DNA from: Diphasiastrum complanatum
Taxonomy: Eukaryota; Streptophyta; Lycopodiopsida; Lycopodiales; Lycopodiaceae
Assembly (NCBI GenBank): GCA_029204225.1
Contig: CM055103.1
Location: 51,550,407 to 51,614,406, forward strand
Length of the DNA: 64,000 nt
Direction of reading: 5' to 3'
The position numbers and the translations under genes were made by a program. A model generated the notes under the pieces. The model did no database searches and was not told the DNA's origin. It was given only the letters and a program-made list of their open reading frames with translations. Shown piece by piece: positions 35,321-47,331 of the stretch. How positions within the stretch are numbered: position 1 is the stretch's first letter; each line of letters opens with the position of its first letter.

Positions 35321-37115
35321 TCAGCTTTAGTCACCAATCAAAATCTGAAAGACAAGGACATGATTGGAAGTCTTTGAGTGCAGTACTTATAGCCAAGTCA
35401 ACGACGAGTCTACTAGAAAATCAACGATATTCTCGAATCAAGTCCAAGATTGCAAGATCATTCTGGTATTAGCATGGATGCATATGATACAATGTTTAAA
35501 ATTATCAAAGAGGCATTTGGACAAGTACATACAAGAAAATTTCCTATTCCCTGACCCTTTCAAATCAAGTTAGAGAGGGATGTGTTAAACAGGGGTCTGC
35601 AAAACATCATTGGTATTCGTAGATCATGGCACTTTGTCATATGATTCCACCAACAATATGTTTGTAGATCTGAATCATTTACTGAGATTTATTGTAAAGT
35701 TTTATGGAATCACAAATGAAAGTGTTGAAAAATTGATATTAGTTCTAAAGTAAGATGAATCAAAAGTAATAAAGGGACAAAAGCTGAAAAGGGTTAGTGT
35801 TACACTTATGAATGGAGCATTAAGCAATATGATAGACTCGAAGAGTCTTAATTTCAATGTGCAGTCCGAAAATAATATTTGGTGGTTAGCAGCTTTCTAG
35901 GTTTAAATCTATTTTATTGAGTACTAGCAACTAATTCATTTCAAGAATTTATGGTTTTGTGTTTTAAGCTAATATTGTTTTGTTATTATAGGTCTAAGTT
36001 CAATTCTCTTAACATAGTTCATGATTTTGTGTTTCAAATAGGTTTTAAAAGAAGATCATGACATTTTATTTTGTATTTTTAGTAAAACAGATTATCCAGA
36101 GATAATTAAGAATCATATGAGCGACACACCACTCAATGTTCTTGGAATAGGTGATTTTAAGGTGGAATGGCATTTGGCTGGAGACCTGAAGTCGTTGAAG
36201 TGCATGTTCAACATCTCACATGGAGCAAATTCAAAACATCCATGCCTCTATTGCATGAAAACTACACATGACATGTCGAAGAACATGAGAGTTTCAAGGG
36301 ATATAGAAGATCCGACTTGGAAACCAGTAATACCAATTTCGCTTAAAAATGTTCACATTTGTACACTACATGGAGAGGTTAGAACTATCGGAAAATTGAT
36401 ATACCTTCATATTTGGTTTGTCTGAAATACTAAGCCAGAGTCATGAGCCAAAAAAACAATAGCTCGATAGTTCTATCAAAAGCGGGTCTTCATAAAGGAC
36501 ACGTTAAAATACAAAAGGACGAGAAGCTTTTGAGAAAAATAGGAAACATTCCATGCAAACCAAACATAGGAGGATCCAAAGCTTGTCGTTTCTTATCAAA
36601 TCATTCCGAAAAACCGACTAAAATCCAATACTCAATTTGGATAGATGTATTCAATGCCCCAAAGGATTTTGAAGAAAAAAGAACGAGGATTAAAAAAGTT
36701 GAAGTTTGAACAAAGCTTGACAACATGGTCAAATTGCTCAGAAAAGATAAACTGTCTGATACAGATGTCCTGCTAATTGAGAAATCAACAATTGAGCTTG
36801 TGGATGCAGTTAAAGGCACCTGGGGTGAAGGTCATATTACGCATTATATGGTAAATCTCTTTTCAATGTAACTAACTCTTAGAATTATAATTTCATTGCA
36901 CATATACTAAATTTAAAATAATTAATATGACAATGTTTGTGTCTCTGATATTGTAGCACATTTTACGACATCGTGCACTATTTTTTCCAAAAGTTTATGG
37001 CAGTCTAAGTATTTGGTCTTCACAAGGAATGGAGAAATTCATTGGCAAGCCAGAGTAGCATTTCATCAAAATACACAACACAGTGGAACATCTCAAAAAA
37101 GTAGTTACATCATCC
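35321..37115 (+). pseudogene. Gene C, copy 1: RAG1/Transib-like transposase remnant
   Basis: Exon 35321-35898: GISMDAYDTMFKIIKEAFGQ, DSTNNMFVDLNHLLRF, then a stop just before DESKVIKGQKLKRVSVTLMN, the candidate first catalytic Asp (35754-35756). After an intron, VLKEDHDIL, FKVEWHLAGDLK, and HPCLYC (zinc pair). Then VHICTLHGEVR, with Glu at the candidate second acid, and a GGSKACRFLS block. The next exon starts at 36958: HILRHRALFF, YGSLSIWSSQGMEKF (candidate catalytic Glu). RAG1 has the same order: D, CxxC, acid after LH, H-x4-H, then GSIGAWASEGNE. At least five stops or shifts, so it is dead. The superfamily assignment is inference from motif order and spacing. Confidence 0.65.
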
Positions 37116-37384
37116 AGCTATTTCAATGACAGACGTCTTCAAATCCGATACAAAACTAGATCAACAAATTAACAAAAATTCAGGAAGGCATGCAGATTTA
37201 TAGACAAAAATAATACTGATACAAGACTCAACCCATAGTAATTTGTGTCTGATATCACAGAATCAGCTTATCATGAGGCAACCTCAATGCTTAGCCTCGA
37301 AGTTTCTGCCTCTTCATAAACAAGAGCAAAAAGATAAAACACAAAGCCCATGCCCTCCTGCAAAAACCGACATGATCGATTGTG

Positions 37385-37711
37385 CTAGTCACAATGGACC
37401 ACACATTTAAAATCACTCACTATTTTCATGAATCGTCGGTTTTCAGCTTGCTTTGGAAGTGGTTGGGCAAGTACCAGGTCATGGAAATGGATGAATCGTA
37501 TATTATCCACTATCAACATAGACTGATTCAGACTATCATAATAATGTTTATACAAGGCCGAGAAATATGATTTATGTTCAGGTCCATACCTCTCAATATT
37601 GAAAGACATATTGAAATATGTCTTGTAGTGACCTATGTAATTACCAACCCCGGATTCAATGAGGAAGGCGTGCAAGTGAGAATCAAAAGTATTAGAAGAT
37701 GAGGCGGCCAT
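37385..37711 (-). pseudogene. Gene A, copy 2: N-terminal exon only
   Basis: Open 108-codon frame, MAASSSNTFDSHLHAFLIES, with IGHYKTYFNM and IRFIHFHDLVLAQ. It parallels the first exon at 59825 (MASSSSSSRDSGLSSFLSEF, YFHSLFRPY, LQYMHYTDLVHF). Later exons would lie toward 37150, where gene C ends convergently, but are missing. Its ATG faces the G-box cluster at 38077-38290 about 370 bp away, divergent from H copy 3. Confidence 0.65.
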
Positions 37712-38076
37712 ATCTAGAGTATAAACAATAGCCTGTATCGCTACGACATGAGATGGATGGAAGCTACAAGAAAATAAGGCAGTCCTTGAGTGATGGCGAT
37801 ATTGGTGACTAATCAGATATCACAACGACGCGAGGGATGCCAGCTCGTACAGAATCTGACCTAGATTCTCATGTGGTAGCGATACTACAAAGAACGAGAA
37901 GTGTGGACACAAATAAGAGCTATGGGGAGTGAAAATCGATAACTAAACGAAAGTTTTTAACTAATCAAACAACATTTATATAGCTAAAACCAATAAAATC
38001 CAAGCCGTACACACGTCGATCCAACAACGGATCAGAATTCTCACGCTTAATTTAACCGTCCACACGTTCGAGACCA

Positions 38077-38313
38077 CACGTGCTACAATACACATCAATT
38101 TGCCATTCAGCCGCATGCCCACATGTGCGAGCTTATAAATGCCAGTGTACATGTCACTGCACCATTCGACCACGTGTCCACACATGAAATCCCACACATG
38201 CAGTTCCAAACGTGCAGTTTCACATGTGTAGATCCAGATGTGTAGTTTCACACGTCGGATTGGGCCACGTGTCGCAAGTTTTCACACGTGTGAACTTTTT
38301 GCTACTATATAAG
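38077..38313 (+). promoter_or_regulatory. H-gene promoter with four G-boxes and a TATA box (copy 3)
   Basis: Perfect CACGTG at 38077-38082, 38171-38176, 38266-38271 and 38285-38290, plus ACGTC, ACGTT and ACATGTG variants every 15-30 bp from about 38010. TATATAAG lies at 38306-38313, 16 bp after the last G-box and 258 bp before the ATG at 38571. It sits between divergent A and H and could serve both. Confidence 0.7.
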
Positions 38314-38570
38314 CCCATTCCCCACGATTTTATAGGTTTTCGTTCAATTTGCTTTCTTCTTGGAATGTTCCCATAGGACTTGCTGACCCGATATCGCTAT
38401 CATGCAAGCGCCTTTCTCCCCCCGCCTGACCTGCTACTCTCTCGCATCATAGCGATATCAGCCTCACAGGTTCTAGTATCGCCATCACACGAGAGAATCT
38501 GTCACGCAAACGAGTCTATCATTCATCATCATAGTAACACTCTCTCACGTGGTAGAGATATCCGGCCTCA

Positions 38571-39330
38571 ATGGCTCGGGCGAAGCAAACCGCTAGGCGT
38601 ACTAGCTTTGTTGAACCAGCCCGTCCATAGACTTCTGAACCTGTACGTCCGCAAAGATGAAGAAGACCTCACCGTCCATGGTTGAGGTACATCAGGGCAT
38701 TGCAAAGGAGTTCTACTGGAAGCTGCACACCTGTGTGCATGATAATGAATTCTTTGCATGCCACCCACTCCACTGTTAAGTCCATGTGCAAGAGGATGGT
38801 GAGCTATTGCCCAGGTCAGATGGGCTGATTGTAAATACTAACATAGAGATTGTTGATGCAAAGGTAAAAATGATGTTTTCATGTTTTTTATTTACATGAT
38901 GGCGTGGAGTTTAGAATTATATTGAATTATAATTTTCGTTGTGATTTCTCAGTCTTCGAAACAAGACGATGCTTTCAGCTACGGATGGTTTTCCATCTGG
39001 AATGTTAAATCATTCTTGGATTGGTATATGGTGCAACCCCCAAATGCTAATATCTGTGAGGTGTTTTTCTCTACTTCCAGTATCCTGATGATATTCTATT
39101 AACTTTGTGTATTTATATATTTTTAAACATTGGCTAATACATACATACACTCGATGTTTTAAATTGCAGTTCCAATGTTATGAGGTATCAACAAATGTTA
39201 TTCATCAGTACTGGCACAAAATGTTAGAAACTTACTATCGTCTGCAAGGCACTATAAGCATGAAGCTGCTAGGGGTTCTATGGATAGCGAAGTTACAGTG
39301 CTTGAGGATTTGCCTTAGGCACCTATGATT
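38571..39330 (+). pseudogene. Gene H, copy 3: histone H3-like N-tail
   Basis: From the ATG: MARAKQTARRTSFVEPARP, a stop (38628-38630), TSEPVRPQR, a stop (38658-38660), then RRPHRPWLRYIRALQRSST in the same frame. Histone H3 begins MARTKQTARKS and has [22 protein letters not shown] at the end of its tail, so tail, PHR hinge and first helix are all recognisable. Lys4 is kept; T3 is Ala, K9 is Arg, S10 is Thr. The rest of the fold is deleted. A linker (about 38771-38863) ends at donor GTAAAA, and the next exon begins at 38953 (SSKQDDAFSYGWFS), as in copy 2. Two in-frame stops show decay. Confidence 0.75.
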
Positions 39331-39815
39331 GGAATGTAAATATTGAAATATAAGTTTCGACAAATACATAGAAATATATCATCACATGATGATGCATAGG
39401 ACAATAGATAGGCAAACAGAAAGTGGGCTAGTATTGAAAGCCACGAATATATGATTTTGATTTTAAAAACAATGTACATTTTCTAAAATACTGAATACTA
39501 ATTGTTCGATGAAATCTTAAAGTCATTTGAGACTGCTTTGTATTTTTTTTTTTTGAAAGGTACATTGTTGTTGCATGTCTACTATCCCAATGTTTATGTG
39601 GTTTCGACAATTTCTACACTTCTATTTAAATCCTTGCACTGTATGCGATTTTCTTTACTTGGTCTTAAATGTACATCAAAGAAACTTGCTAAACAATATC
39701 AACATTGAGATTATTTTAAATAAAATCTTGAAATACCAAAAACACTGAAATAAGTCCAAATAAAATCATTGACAGTCATTTTAAATGTGTATTAAAGAAA
39801 ACACACATACACCTA

Positions 39816-41000
39816 CCAATCTCTCATTGACTCAAAAACAGAAGTGTTCAGAAATATCATATTACAACAAGGTAAGCTCTGATCGAATGTGACGAGTGTC
39901 CAATCTTCCTCCACTTCAATTGTTGTAATAGTAGAGTTATTTTGATTCACTTGGATTTCTAATTGATCTAGATGATTCACTGTAAAATCTTGATCCAATG
40001 CTTTCCATTCATTGCCAACTTTGGACCATCTTCTATAATAAAATGTTAAAGAAGGCACTTGTTTTTCTATAAGATATCTAAATTGCATTGACAATCTAAT
40101 AACTATGCACTCGATATTGCCATAACTCTTTATATCCCAATGATCATCAAGGAGGCTTGATAGCATATCGTCTGTTAAATCACTACAAATAAACATTGTT
40201 ACTGTTCTACGAATATTACATTCAACAAAAAATCTACAAACATTGCAAAAGGCAGAAACCAATTCAATCTATTGTTTTTTGAACCTATGCTACATTTCAT
40301 ACAATTTTGTATGTCCATTAAAAAACCTTGATTGGAAGCTCTCTGCTATGGTGGAATCCGGAAGAATCCATTCTTCACTTGAGAAAGAGGGTAATGATAT
40401 TATCTCTAATCTTCCTAAATTGGATGCTGTGTAAAATGAATCATAGAAGAAAATACAAGAATCCAAAACTGATCTCGTGGAGCGGTTCTTGTATTGCAGA
40501 AGACCAATATCAGAATGAATAATGTCCATGATGTCGACAAGGGATTGTAGAGGTTGCCATTCGATTATGCTTGATGGATACAAATCTGCACAAACCCATA
40601 AAACTATATATTATTTAAATACTTAGATACACGTCTAAATGATTAATGCAAAGCTCAAAGCAAAACATTCTCCAAAACTTACAATTACATTTGAGTCTAT
40701 CATTTGAACTTATGCCTTCCACTCTAATTTCCTTATGAATGTAGACATGTTGAACCAAGACATCTAAAATGGATCGACCACCAGGTGAAACTTTGAAGTC
40801 TAAAATTTTACCTTTCCAAAAGCTCCTATAATCCATATTTGATTTTCTCTTTTTAGAAAAAACACCTCTTGATGTGGGATGCATGAGAACCCACTGAAAT
40901 TTTCTATAGATACGTGTATCCAAGAGCCATCAGAGTCGTTTTCATTACAAACAAAAATTGAGAAAATATTGCTTCGTGGTCTACGACTTCCGAAAGCCAT
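39816..41000 (-). pseudogene. Gene B, copy 4 (best preserved)
   Basis: Minus strand from ATG 41000: MAFGSRRPRSNIFSIFVCNE, a frameshift at about 40915, then FQWVLMHPTSRGVFSKKRK, FKVSPGGRSILDVLVQHVYI and NDRLKCN. Donor GTAAGT near 40685, acceptor before 40585. Exon 2 is LYPSSIIEWQPLQSLVDIMD, ..., EEWILPDSTIAES. After a stop and shift at about 40290, it continues TVTMFICSDLTDDMLSSLLD, VPSLTFYYRRWSKVGNEWKA, EEDWTLVTFDQS. About 400 residues in the ancestral form. No known domain. Convergent with H. The basic patch SKKRKSN could be nuclear, which is a guess. Confidence 0.7.
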
Positions 41001-41169
41001 TTCAAAGCTAAAAGAAGATGAACAATAGAGTCTGAAACAAAATGTACATGAATTAGTATGAAAATAAAAAACCAAATTTGTAATAAATGTTGGCGGTATT
41101 TTGTAAATCATATATGTTACTCTAGTAAAAAATTGTAAGCTCAACTGTGATTGTAGTTTACAGTTATGT

Positions 41170-43630
41170 ACTGTTTCAATTTGGTAGGCTTTAGTTAAAA
41201 AGCTAGCCCGGGGGCTTGTCCCGGGCCGATAACGGGATTACATCTATATATAGCCTAAAATGCCACATAGAGGCCAATAGTGAATTTCATGCATTTATTA
41301 GGTCTATCCCACATGGCGTCCTCATGCAGAGGAGATCTTTACTTATATATGTATTAGTCTCTTTGTAATAAAGATGCTTTTGCTTTGTGAGCTCTTTGCT
41401 TCATGTGAGCTCCTCCGTCACTCTATTACTTGTGGATGTTGTTTATGGTTTCGGTGGTTGGCAATCAATCAGTGATTGCATCTATAATATGCACTCTCCA
41501 CTAGATCAGAATTTCCACATAAAATGTTAACTTGGTATCAGAGCCGATAGGCTGTGGAGGAACGTGCACGATCGTAGCTCTTAGAAGAGCGGTTCCATCG
41601 ACGGTAGCATCAAAACCGAGCAACGGTAAGGATGTTGTACGGAGTACAAGATGGTCCGGGGTGATCGGAGATGCAAAGCCCTTTGATTCAGTGCATAGGA
41701 AGCCAATTCATAGAATCAAAGTTAAGAAAATTCCATAGCAGGCAGGCTATGAAGCAACCCATAAGAAATACTGATAATGGGACCAATTCTCAGTGAATTA
41801 TGAAGTAGTTTTTTGCAAACAATAATTGGGACAGGTTGTTGGATAGTTAGGGTAGCTGTGGAGCTCCAATTCTCAATAATTGATCAGAAGGCAATTCCAA
41901 AGATATGCAACAAAGCTTATTCTTTGCAGACCGGGGTTTACAGAGCAAAAATCTGGGATCTCTCTCTATAAGAGATTGTTTTTGCTACTATAAGAAGCTA
42001 CAGTAGGGTGCTAGAGTAGCTAGATGATGACTACAAGAAGTTATACTCAGCCATGAAAGGATGGAGAAGCAATTGGCAATTCTCTGATGTAGCAAAATCA
42101 TGGCTAAGGTTTGTAGCTGTGAAATCATGGATCTTTCTCTAAAGACAATGTTTTTTAGTGTTGTAAAAGACTGATGGAGGGTGCCCTAGTGCCATCAAGA
42201 ATATCCCCAGTGGCCGTGGATAGCCATGGTGGAAGGAGGGCACTGGATCAGAATCTAGCAGGCAAGAAAAACCCTTGAAAGCTATGGAAGTGATGGATCT
42301 TTATTTCTAGATCACGGTTCTGAAAAATGTAAAGTTCTATTGTATGTCACTCTAGTCCATATAAGAGGATGTCAGAAGGCCACGACCAGCCGTGTTGGCA
42401 TGGAAGATCCTGATCATGTTAAAGCTGCAGCCATAACCATAGCCAAGGGAGCAAACGAGAAGGAGAGCTCACGGGTGAGCTTGCGCGACAAGTAGAATAA
42501 GGCCATAGTGGCCAAAAGGGCATAGTGCCTCTATGAGTAGGTTTCGGTGCGCATGGAGGCCCACAACCATCCGTTGGAGGAGTATAGATTGAGGGTTGCG
42601 ATTGTCTGAATCTAAAATGAATTTGGGCCATTCGATAGACTTCGACTGTTGGATGAAAGAGAATAGGACCATGAAGTTTTGAAGGGAAGATATTGGCTTC
42701 TTTTCATTAGAATTTTTTCAAAATGATGTGCTTGAAGGGGTCCGACTGGTGAAAGTCATTTTGAAGGCCACAGTTTCTTCAGGATGAAGAACAAGTTCAT
42801 TTTGAGAGTCATTTTCCTTAGGCCATTTTGGAAGGGCCTAACTTTGGCTAGAAAGGGGCCTTTGGGGCCAAATAAGAGCCAAATTGGAGCTTGTAAAAGC
42901 CTGTGTGAAGCTGACGGACAGAGCAACGACATCATCAAGGGAAAAATGTATTCTGATGTGTTCTTGACACCATTATATGGGATGGGAGATGAGTGACCCA
43001 ATGAGGTACGATTTTTGCTATTTGGCAACCTATGCACCAAATTAAGCCCAATTTTGTGCTAAAAGTCTGTAGGGTAGGCTAGGAAAAAGGCATGTGCCTA
43101 CAACCAAGAATCTCTAAAGTTGTTCGCAAGTGGTCTTAATGAGCTTAATCATAGTGCATTGTAAGTTAGAGCAGTGAAGGGCGGAATTGAGTTGGAGAAA
43201 GCTAGGAGATGCGGACAACTTGCAATGAGGCATCATGAAACTCTTAATTGGTAGAAATTGAGAGAGGGAAACCAACCACAGGGGAGAGCCAAACATGGTG
43301 CCGCATTATGCCAATGGACATGGTGAAATAGTTCATGTCTACTGGTTCAACTTTTTGGAAGTTCGAACTAAGCAAGCTCAAGGGACGCTTGGAGGGGGCC
43401 TCTCTGATGAGGTTTCGTGTATCTCGATTTGGATTTCGGAGTCACGAAGCTTTCGCAAAGGAACCACGATCCTCTTGCGACTCAGATGGAGTTCAGATGC
43501 GATTGTTGGACACTGCCAGCTGAATCACTCCTACAATCCTCCAGAATGTAGTCAGGCTCTACTGATCTACAGTTATAAAATCTATGTAGCATTCAACATA
43601 GTTTCAACCAAGGTGCAGAATTAAAATGAA
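41170..43630 (+). mobile_element. Non-coding LTR-element body (LARD-like), 5' LTR and PBS
   Basis: A plus-strand LTR with a TATATATAG-type box (about 41253) and AATAAA (41368-41373) ends just before the perfect PBS TGGTATCAGAGC at 41533-41544. About 2 kb of internal sequence follows with no ORF above 109 codons and no retroviral domain, rich in short GGCC and AAGG words. No matching 3' LTR is found before the Copia pol at 44.3 kb. Consistent with a large retrotransposon derivative truncated at its 3' end. Confidence 0.5.
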
Positions 43631-44308
43631 CAAGAAAAACTCAGACACACAATTAACAACAGAAGCATTTGAATACGAGATCAGACACAACAAGAAAAAT
43701 TATCTATATTGAACTTCCTCTATTTTCTTCAAGCACTGCATGCAAATCCACGCAGTGTGTTGGCATGGGAGAAACACGGTTCTCTCATGAGTAATCGTCT
43801 TGCTTTACTAGCAAACAATTGGATCTCTATGGATCCTAATCATAGAGCTTGTCTAGCACGTAGGCGGACTTGTTGTCTGTATTTTCGTCTTGATTGCTAC
43901 TAGCATCAGACTACTACATTACACTATATGTATATTCTATTGATCTATATGTCAAGTATCATCCAGTAAGTATGGTCGCTCTATGTGAATCTAAGATTAG
44001 AGTGATTAAACATCTACAACTAATCAGGGAATCACAAGAGTGGTAGATTAGCCACGACCTAAAATGTATCTGCTTATGTCATATCATCAAATCAGATATA
44101 TGTACTTATGGGTACTTGCATGATCTTGCTGGTACTCTTTTGGAGTGTGCAGATAGGAGAAGATTTTGTTCCCGTCGTTGGCTTCATTTTGGTCGTTTGC
44201 CTTCTCTCGTATTGGACCGCAAAAGATTCTCATTTGTGAATCTTTCATGTTCGCGAACCGTTCGTCTTCATCTGCTTTGACTTTCATGTTAGCGAAACTT
44301 TTCATGCT

Positions 44309-47308
44309 TCATGTTTCTAGATCTTCGAGTTCGCGAATGTCTTCGTCGGGCTGAGGGCTGAAAGCTAGCAAGTCTTTGTAATTAGAAACATTTTGTTTCT
44401 TCAGCTCTCTCTCAAAGCATGATAGTTTTACGATCCTGAGATTGCTCCTTTGTCTCTCAAAGAGTCCTTTGTCCAAGGCTTTAGTGAAGATTTCAACAAC
44501 CATGTCTCTCGTTCTGATGAAGGTGGTCTGCAACATCTTCTTCTCAATTAGATCCCTGATCAAGTGGTACTTGATCGTAATGTGCTTCATTTCGGAATGG
44601 AACATGGGATCTTTCATCAGGTGTATTGCAGAGGTGTTGTCCATCTGCAGGACCAGGGGCTTGTTCCTTGTTTCACCCAATTCGTCCAAGAACTGCCTTA
44701 GCCAGATTATTTTGTTGGCCATCTTTGCTGCTGCAACATATTCTGCTTTGCTGGATGACTGGGCTACAATGGTCAACTTCTTGCTGACCCAGAGAGCTGC
44801 TGCTCCTGATGCGATGGTGGATCCTCCTAAGACGCTTTTATAATCATCCTTGGGAGATGGCCAGCTAGCGTCGCTGTAGGAAAGTATCCTGAGACCTGCA
44901 CCACGACAATAACACAAGCCATAATCCCTCATTAATTGAAGATATTGCGAAATTTGTTTTGCAATCTTCCAATGTGTCGAGCCTGGATCTGTGTAGAATT
45001 GGCTCATCCTGAATACTGCATAAGCAATATCAGGACGTGTATTGTCAGCAAGGTACATCAGTGATCCTATCAGCTTTCTATAAGGTGTGAGTTGCATCTG
45101 TTCTCTCTCTTCCTCAGTCTTTGGACAGTCATCATTCGTCAGCACCGTCCCTGCGAGCATTGGAGTGTTTGCTCCTTTGCAATTCAGCATCCCAAAGTCC
45201 TCTAGGATCTTCTGGGTGTATCTGGACTGGTGAAGGTATAACTTACCTCTCTCGTAGTCTCTTTCAATTTGCAAGCCTAGGTTACACCTGGCCTCTCCTA
45301 GACCCACAATCTCGAAATGTTTCGAGATGTCTGTCTTTACTTCAGCAATTAGCTGCTCACTCCTGCAAAGTATCAGAGTGTCATCCACATACACAGCCAC
45401 AATGATGATCTGCGTATCTGTAACTCTGACATATACATTGGAATCAACCAACAGAGGCTTGAATCCTAATGATTTCAGGGCTTGATCTTTCTTCTTGTAC
45501 CATTGTTGGGCTGATTGTTCAGACGGTAGATGCTTCTATGCATTCTGCATGCATAGTCAGGAAGTGAATTCGAGACATATCCTGGGGGTTGATCCATGTA
45601 GACCTCTTTGTCTAATTTTCCATGCAAAAAATTTGTCTTCTCATCCACAATGTAGATCCTGAGGTCATAAGTTGCTACATATGCAAATAACAGACGTAGG
45701 GACAAATGTTTGATGACAGGAGAGAAGGTTTCAGAGTAGTCAATACCGTATCTCTGAGAAAAACCTTTCGCTATTAGTCTTGCCTTATATTTTGTCACAT
45801 TCCCATCTGGTCCATATTTGAGCTTGAAGACCCATTTGCATTTGATAGTCTTGCACTTATTTGGTAATGGCTCCAGCATCCATACCTAGTTTTTCCTCAT
45901 GGAATCCATCTCTTCGTTCATGGCTTGGATCCATCTGTCCTTTTCTGGACCTTCAATCGCTTTCTCAAAAGTCTGTGGTTTGCCACTGAACCCCCAAAGC
46001 TCTTCTAATGTGGAAGCTGAGCTACCTAGCGCATATCTTGTTGGCGCTCTTCGTGGTCTTATCGACCTTCTGGGAGATCCTTCCGAAACAACTATGCCTT
46101 TTCCCTTGTCTCCTCTGCTTGGTCTGGAACCATTTTGGTTTACAAGAATTGTGGCAGCAAGTTGCCTCTCGAATCTTTCTTCGTCAGATTCGTCATTGGA
46201 ATGGGAGACGACTCAAAAATCTTCGTTTGCGTGTTCGAGCTCTACTCCCTCTGTCGTTGGTGGCAGGTCAAACTGCTGTCTCTCCAAAAACTACATACCT
46301 GACATGATCGTCACTGGCCATTGTCCTGCTCTCATCGAATCTGACATCTCTCACTATTTTCACAGTGTTCATGTAGACTTTGTAGTATGACGAGTTGTTG
46401 TCGTAACCTACCAGGAATCCCTGCTCGGCTTTCTCATCAAGCTTCTTTCGAAGCTTATCAGGAATATGTGCATAAGTTGCACAGCCAAAGATTCTGACAT
46501 GAGACAGGTTGGGCTTTCTACCCCACCATAGCTCGTGTGGTGTCGTGTGAGGGACACCAGACTTGCCTGTTCTATTCTAGATGTATGCGGCTGTAGCTAT
46601 TGCTTCAGCCCATAGTACCCTTGGAGCCTTCGAGTAGGCCATCATGCATCTGGCTACTTCCATCAGGGTCCTGTTCTTTCGTTCAGCAACACCATTGTGC
46701 TGCGATGTGTAGGTTGAAGTCGTTCTGTGAATGATGTCACAATCATTGCAGAAGTCAGTGAAGCGATTCGAGATGTATTCGCCACATCGATCTATTCTGA
46801 TCCGCTTCACTTTGCTGCCTGTACATCTCTCAGCCCAATTCACATATTCTGTGAATTTATCTTCAGATTTATTCTGAATGAAATACATTCTGGTGAATTT
46901 ACTATAGTCATCAATGAAGGTTATATAATACTTTGAACCTCCTACTATGATCACATTGAATGGTCCGCAGATGTCAGAGTGCACTAGCTCCAGAATCTTT
47001 GTCGTTCTGTAGGAGGCTTTGATGAATGGTGTGCGTGACATCTTGCCCTTCAAACATGCATCACAGGTGGTTGAACTGGTTGCATTCAAGATGCTGACGT
47101 CAGAAAATGTCACACACATCCCTGCATCTGGTATTCTTTCTATAGAGAGCAAGTCTTGTTGCAGAGTAGGCACGAACAGAACATCTTTGAGTCGCCTGTC
47201 TTTACCATTGGTGTTGAGCCATAGTGAACCGATACCGTTCACTTGATGTCTAGATCCATCTCCAAGAACAGTGAATCTTGAGAGATCTGCACTTCTAAAA
47301 TCAGACAT
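44309..47308 (-). pseudogene. Copia integrase-RT-RNase H
   Basis: Minus strand. Pre-integrase and integrase (47308-46577): FRSADLSRFTVLGDGSRHQV, CDACLKGKMSRTPF, HSDICGPF, FIDDYSKFTRMYF, then D in RIDRCGEYIS and E in SQHNGVAERKNR. Connection in broken frames 46570-45880. RT (45879-45475): CKWVFKLKYGPDG, KARLIAKGFSQ. RT continuation and RNase H (45451-44309): VAVYVDDTLILC, RYTQKILEDFG, DNTSAIHLMKD, MVVEIFTKALDKGLFERQ. The 380-codon RNase H frame is intact; elsewhere there are several shifts. Gag and protease are missing upstream, where a minisatellite sits. LTRs not delimited. Confidence 0.9.
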
Positions 47309-47331
47309 GATTCATCTTGATGTCATGAAGT

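Noticed and set aside
35321-37115. hAT or KDZ transposase
   Set aside because: The CLYC pair alone could suggest these, but the later H-x4-H followed by GSLSxWSSQGMEK and the LHxEVR segment fit the RAG1/Transib order better. A profile search is still needed.
37385-39330. An ordinary host histone H3 gene
   Set aside because: Only the tail and first helix are present at 38571, with two stops, and the downstream exon is shared with copy 2 of gene H, so it belongs to the repeated family.
44442-44843. 133-codon plus-strand ORF, and similar ones at 45121-45405 and 45899-46390
   Set aside because: Antisense shadows of the Copia RT/RNase H and connection regions on the minus strand.
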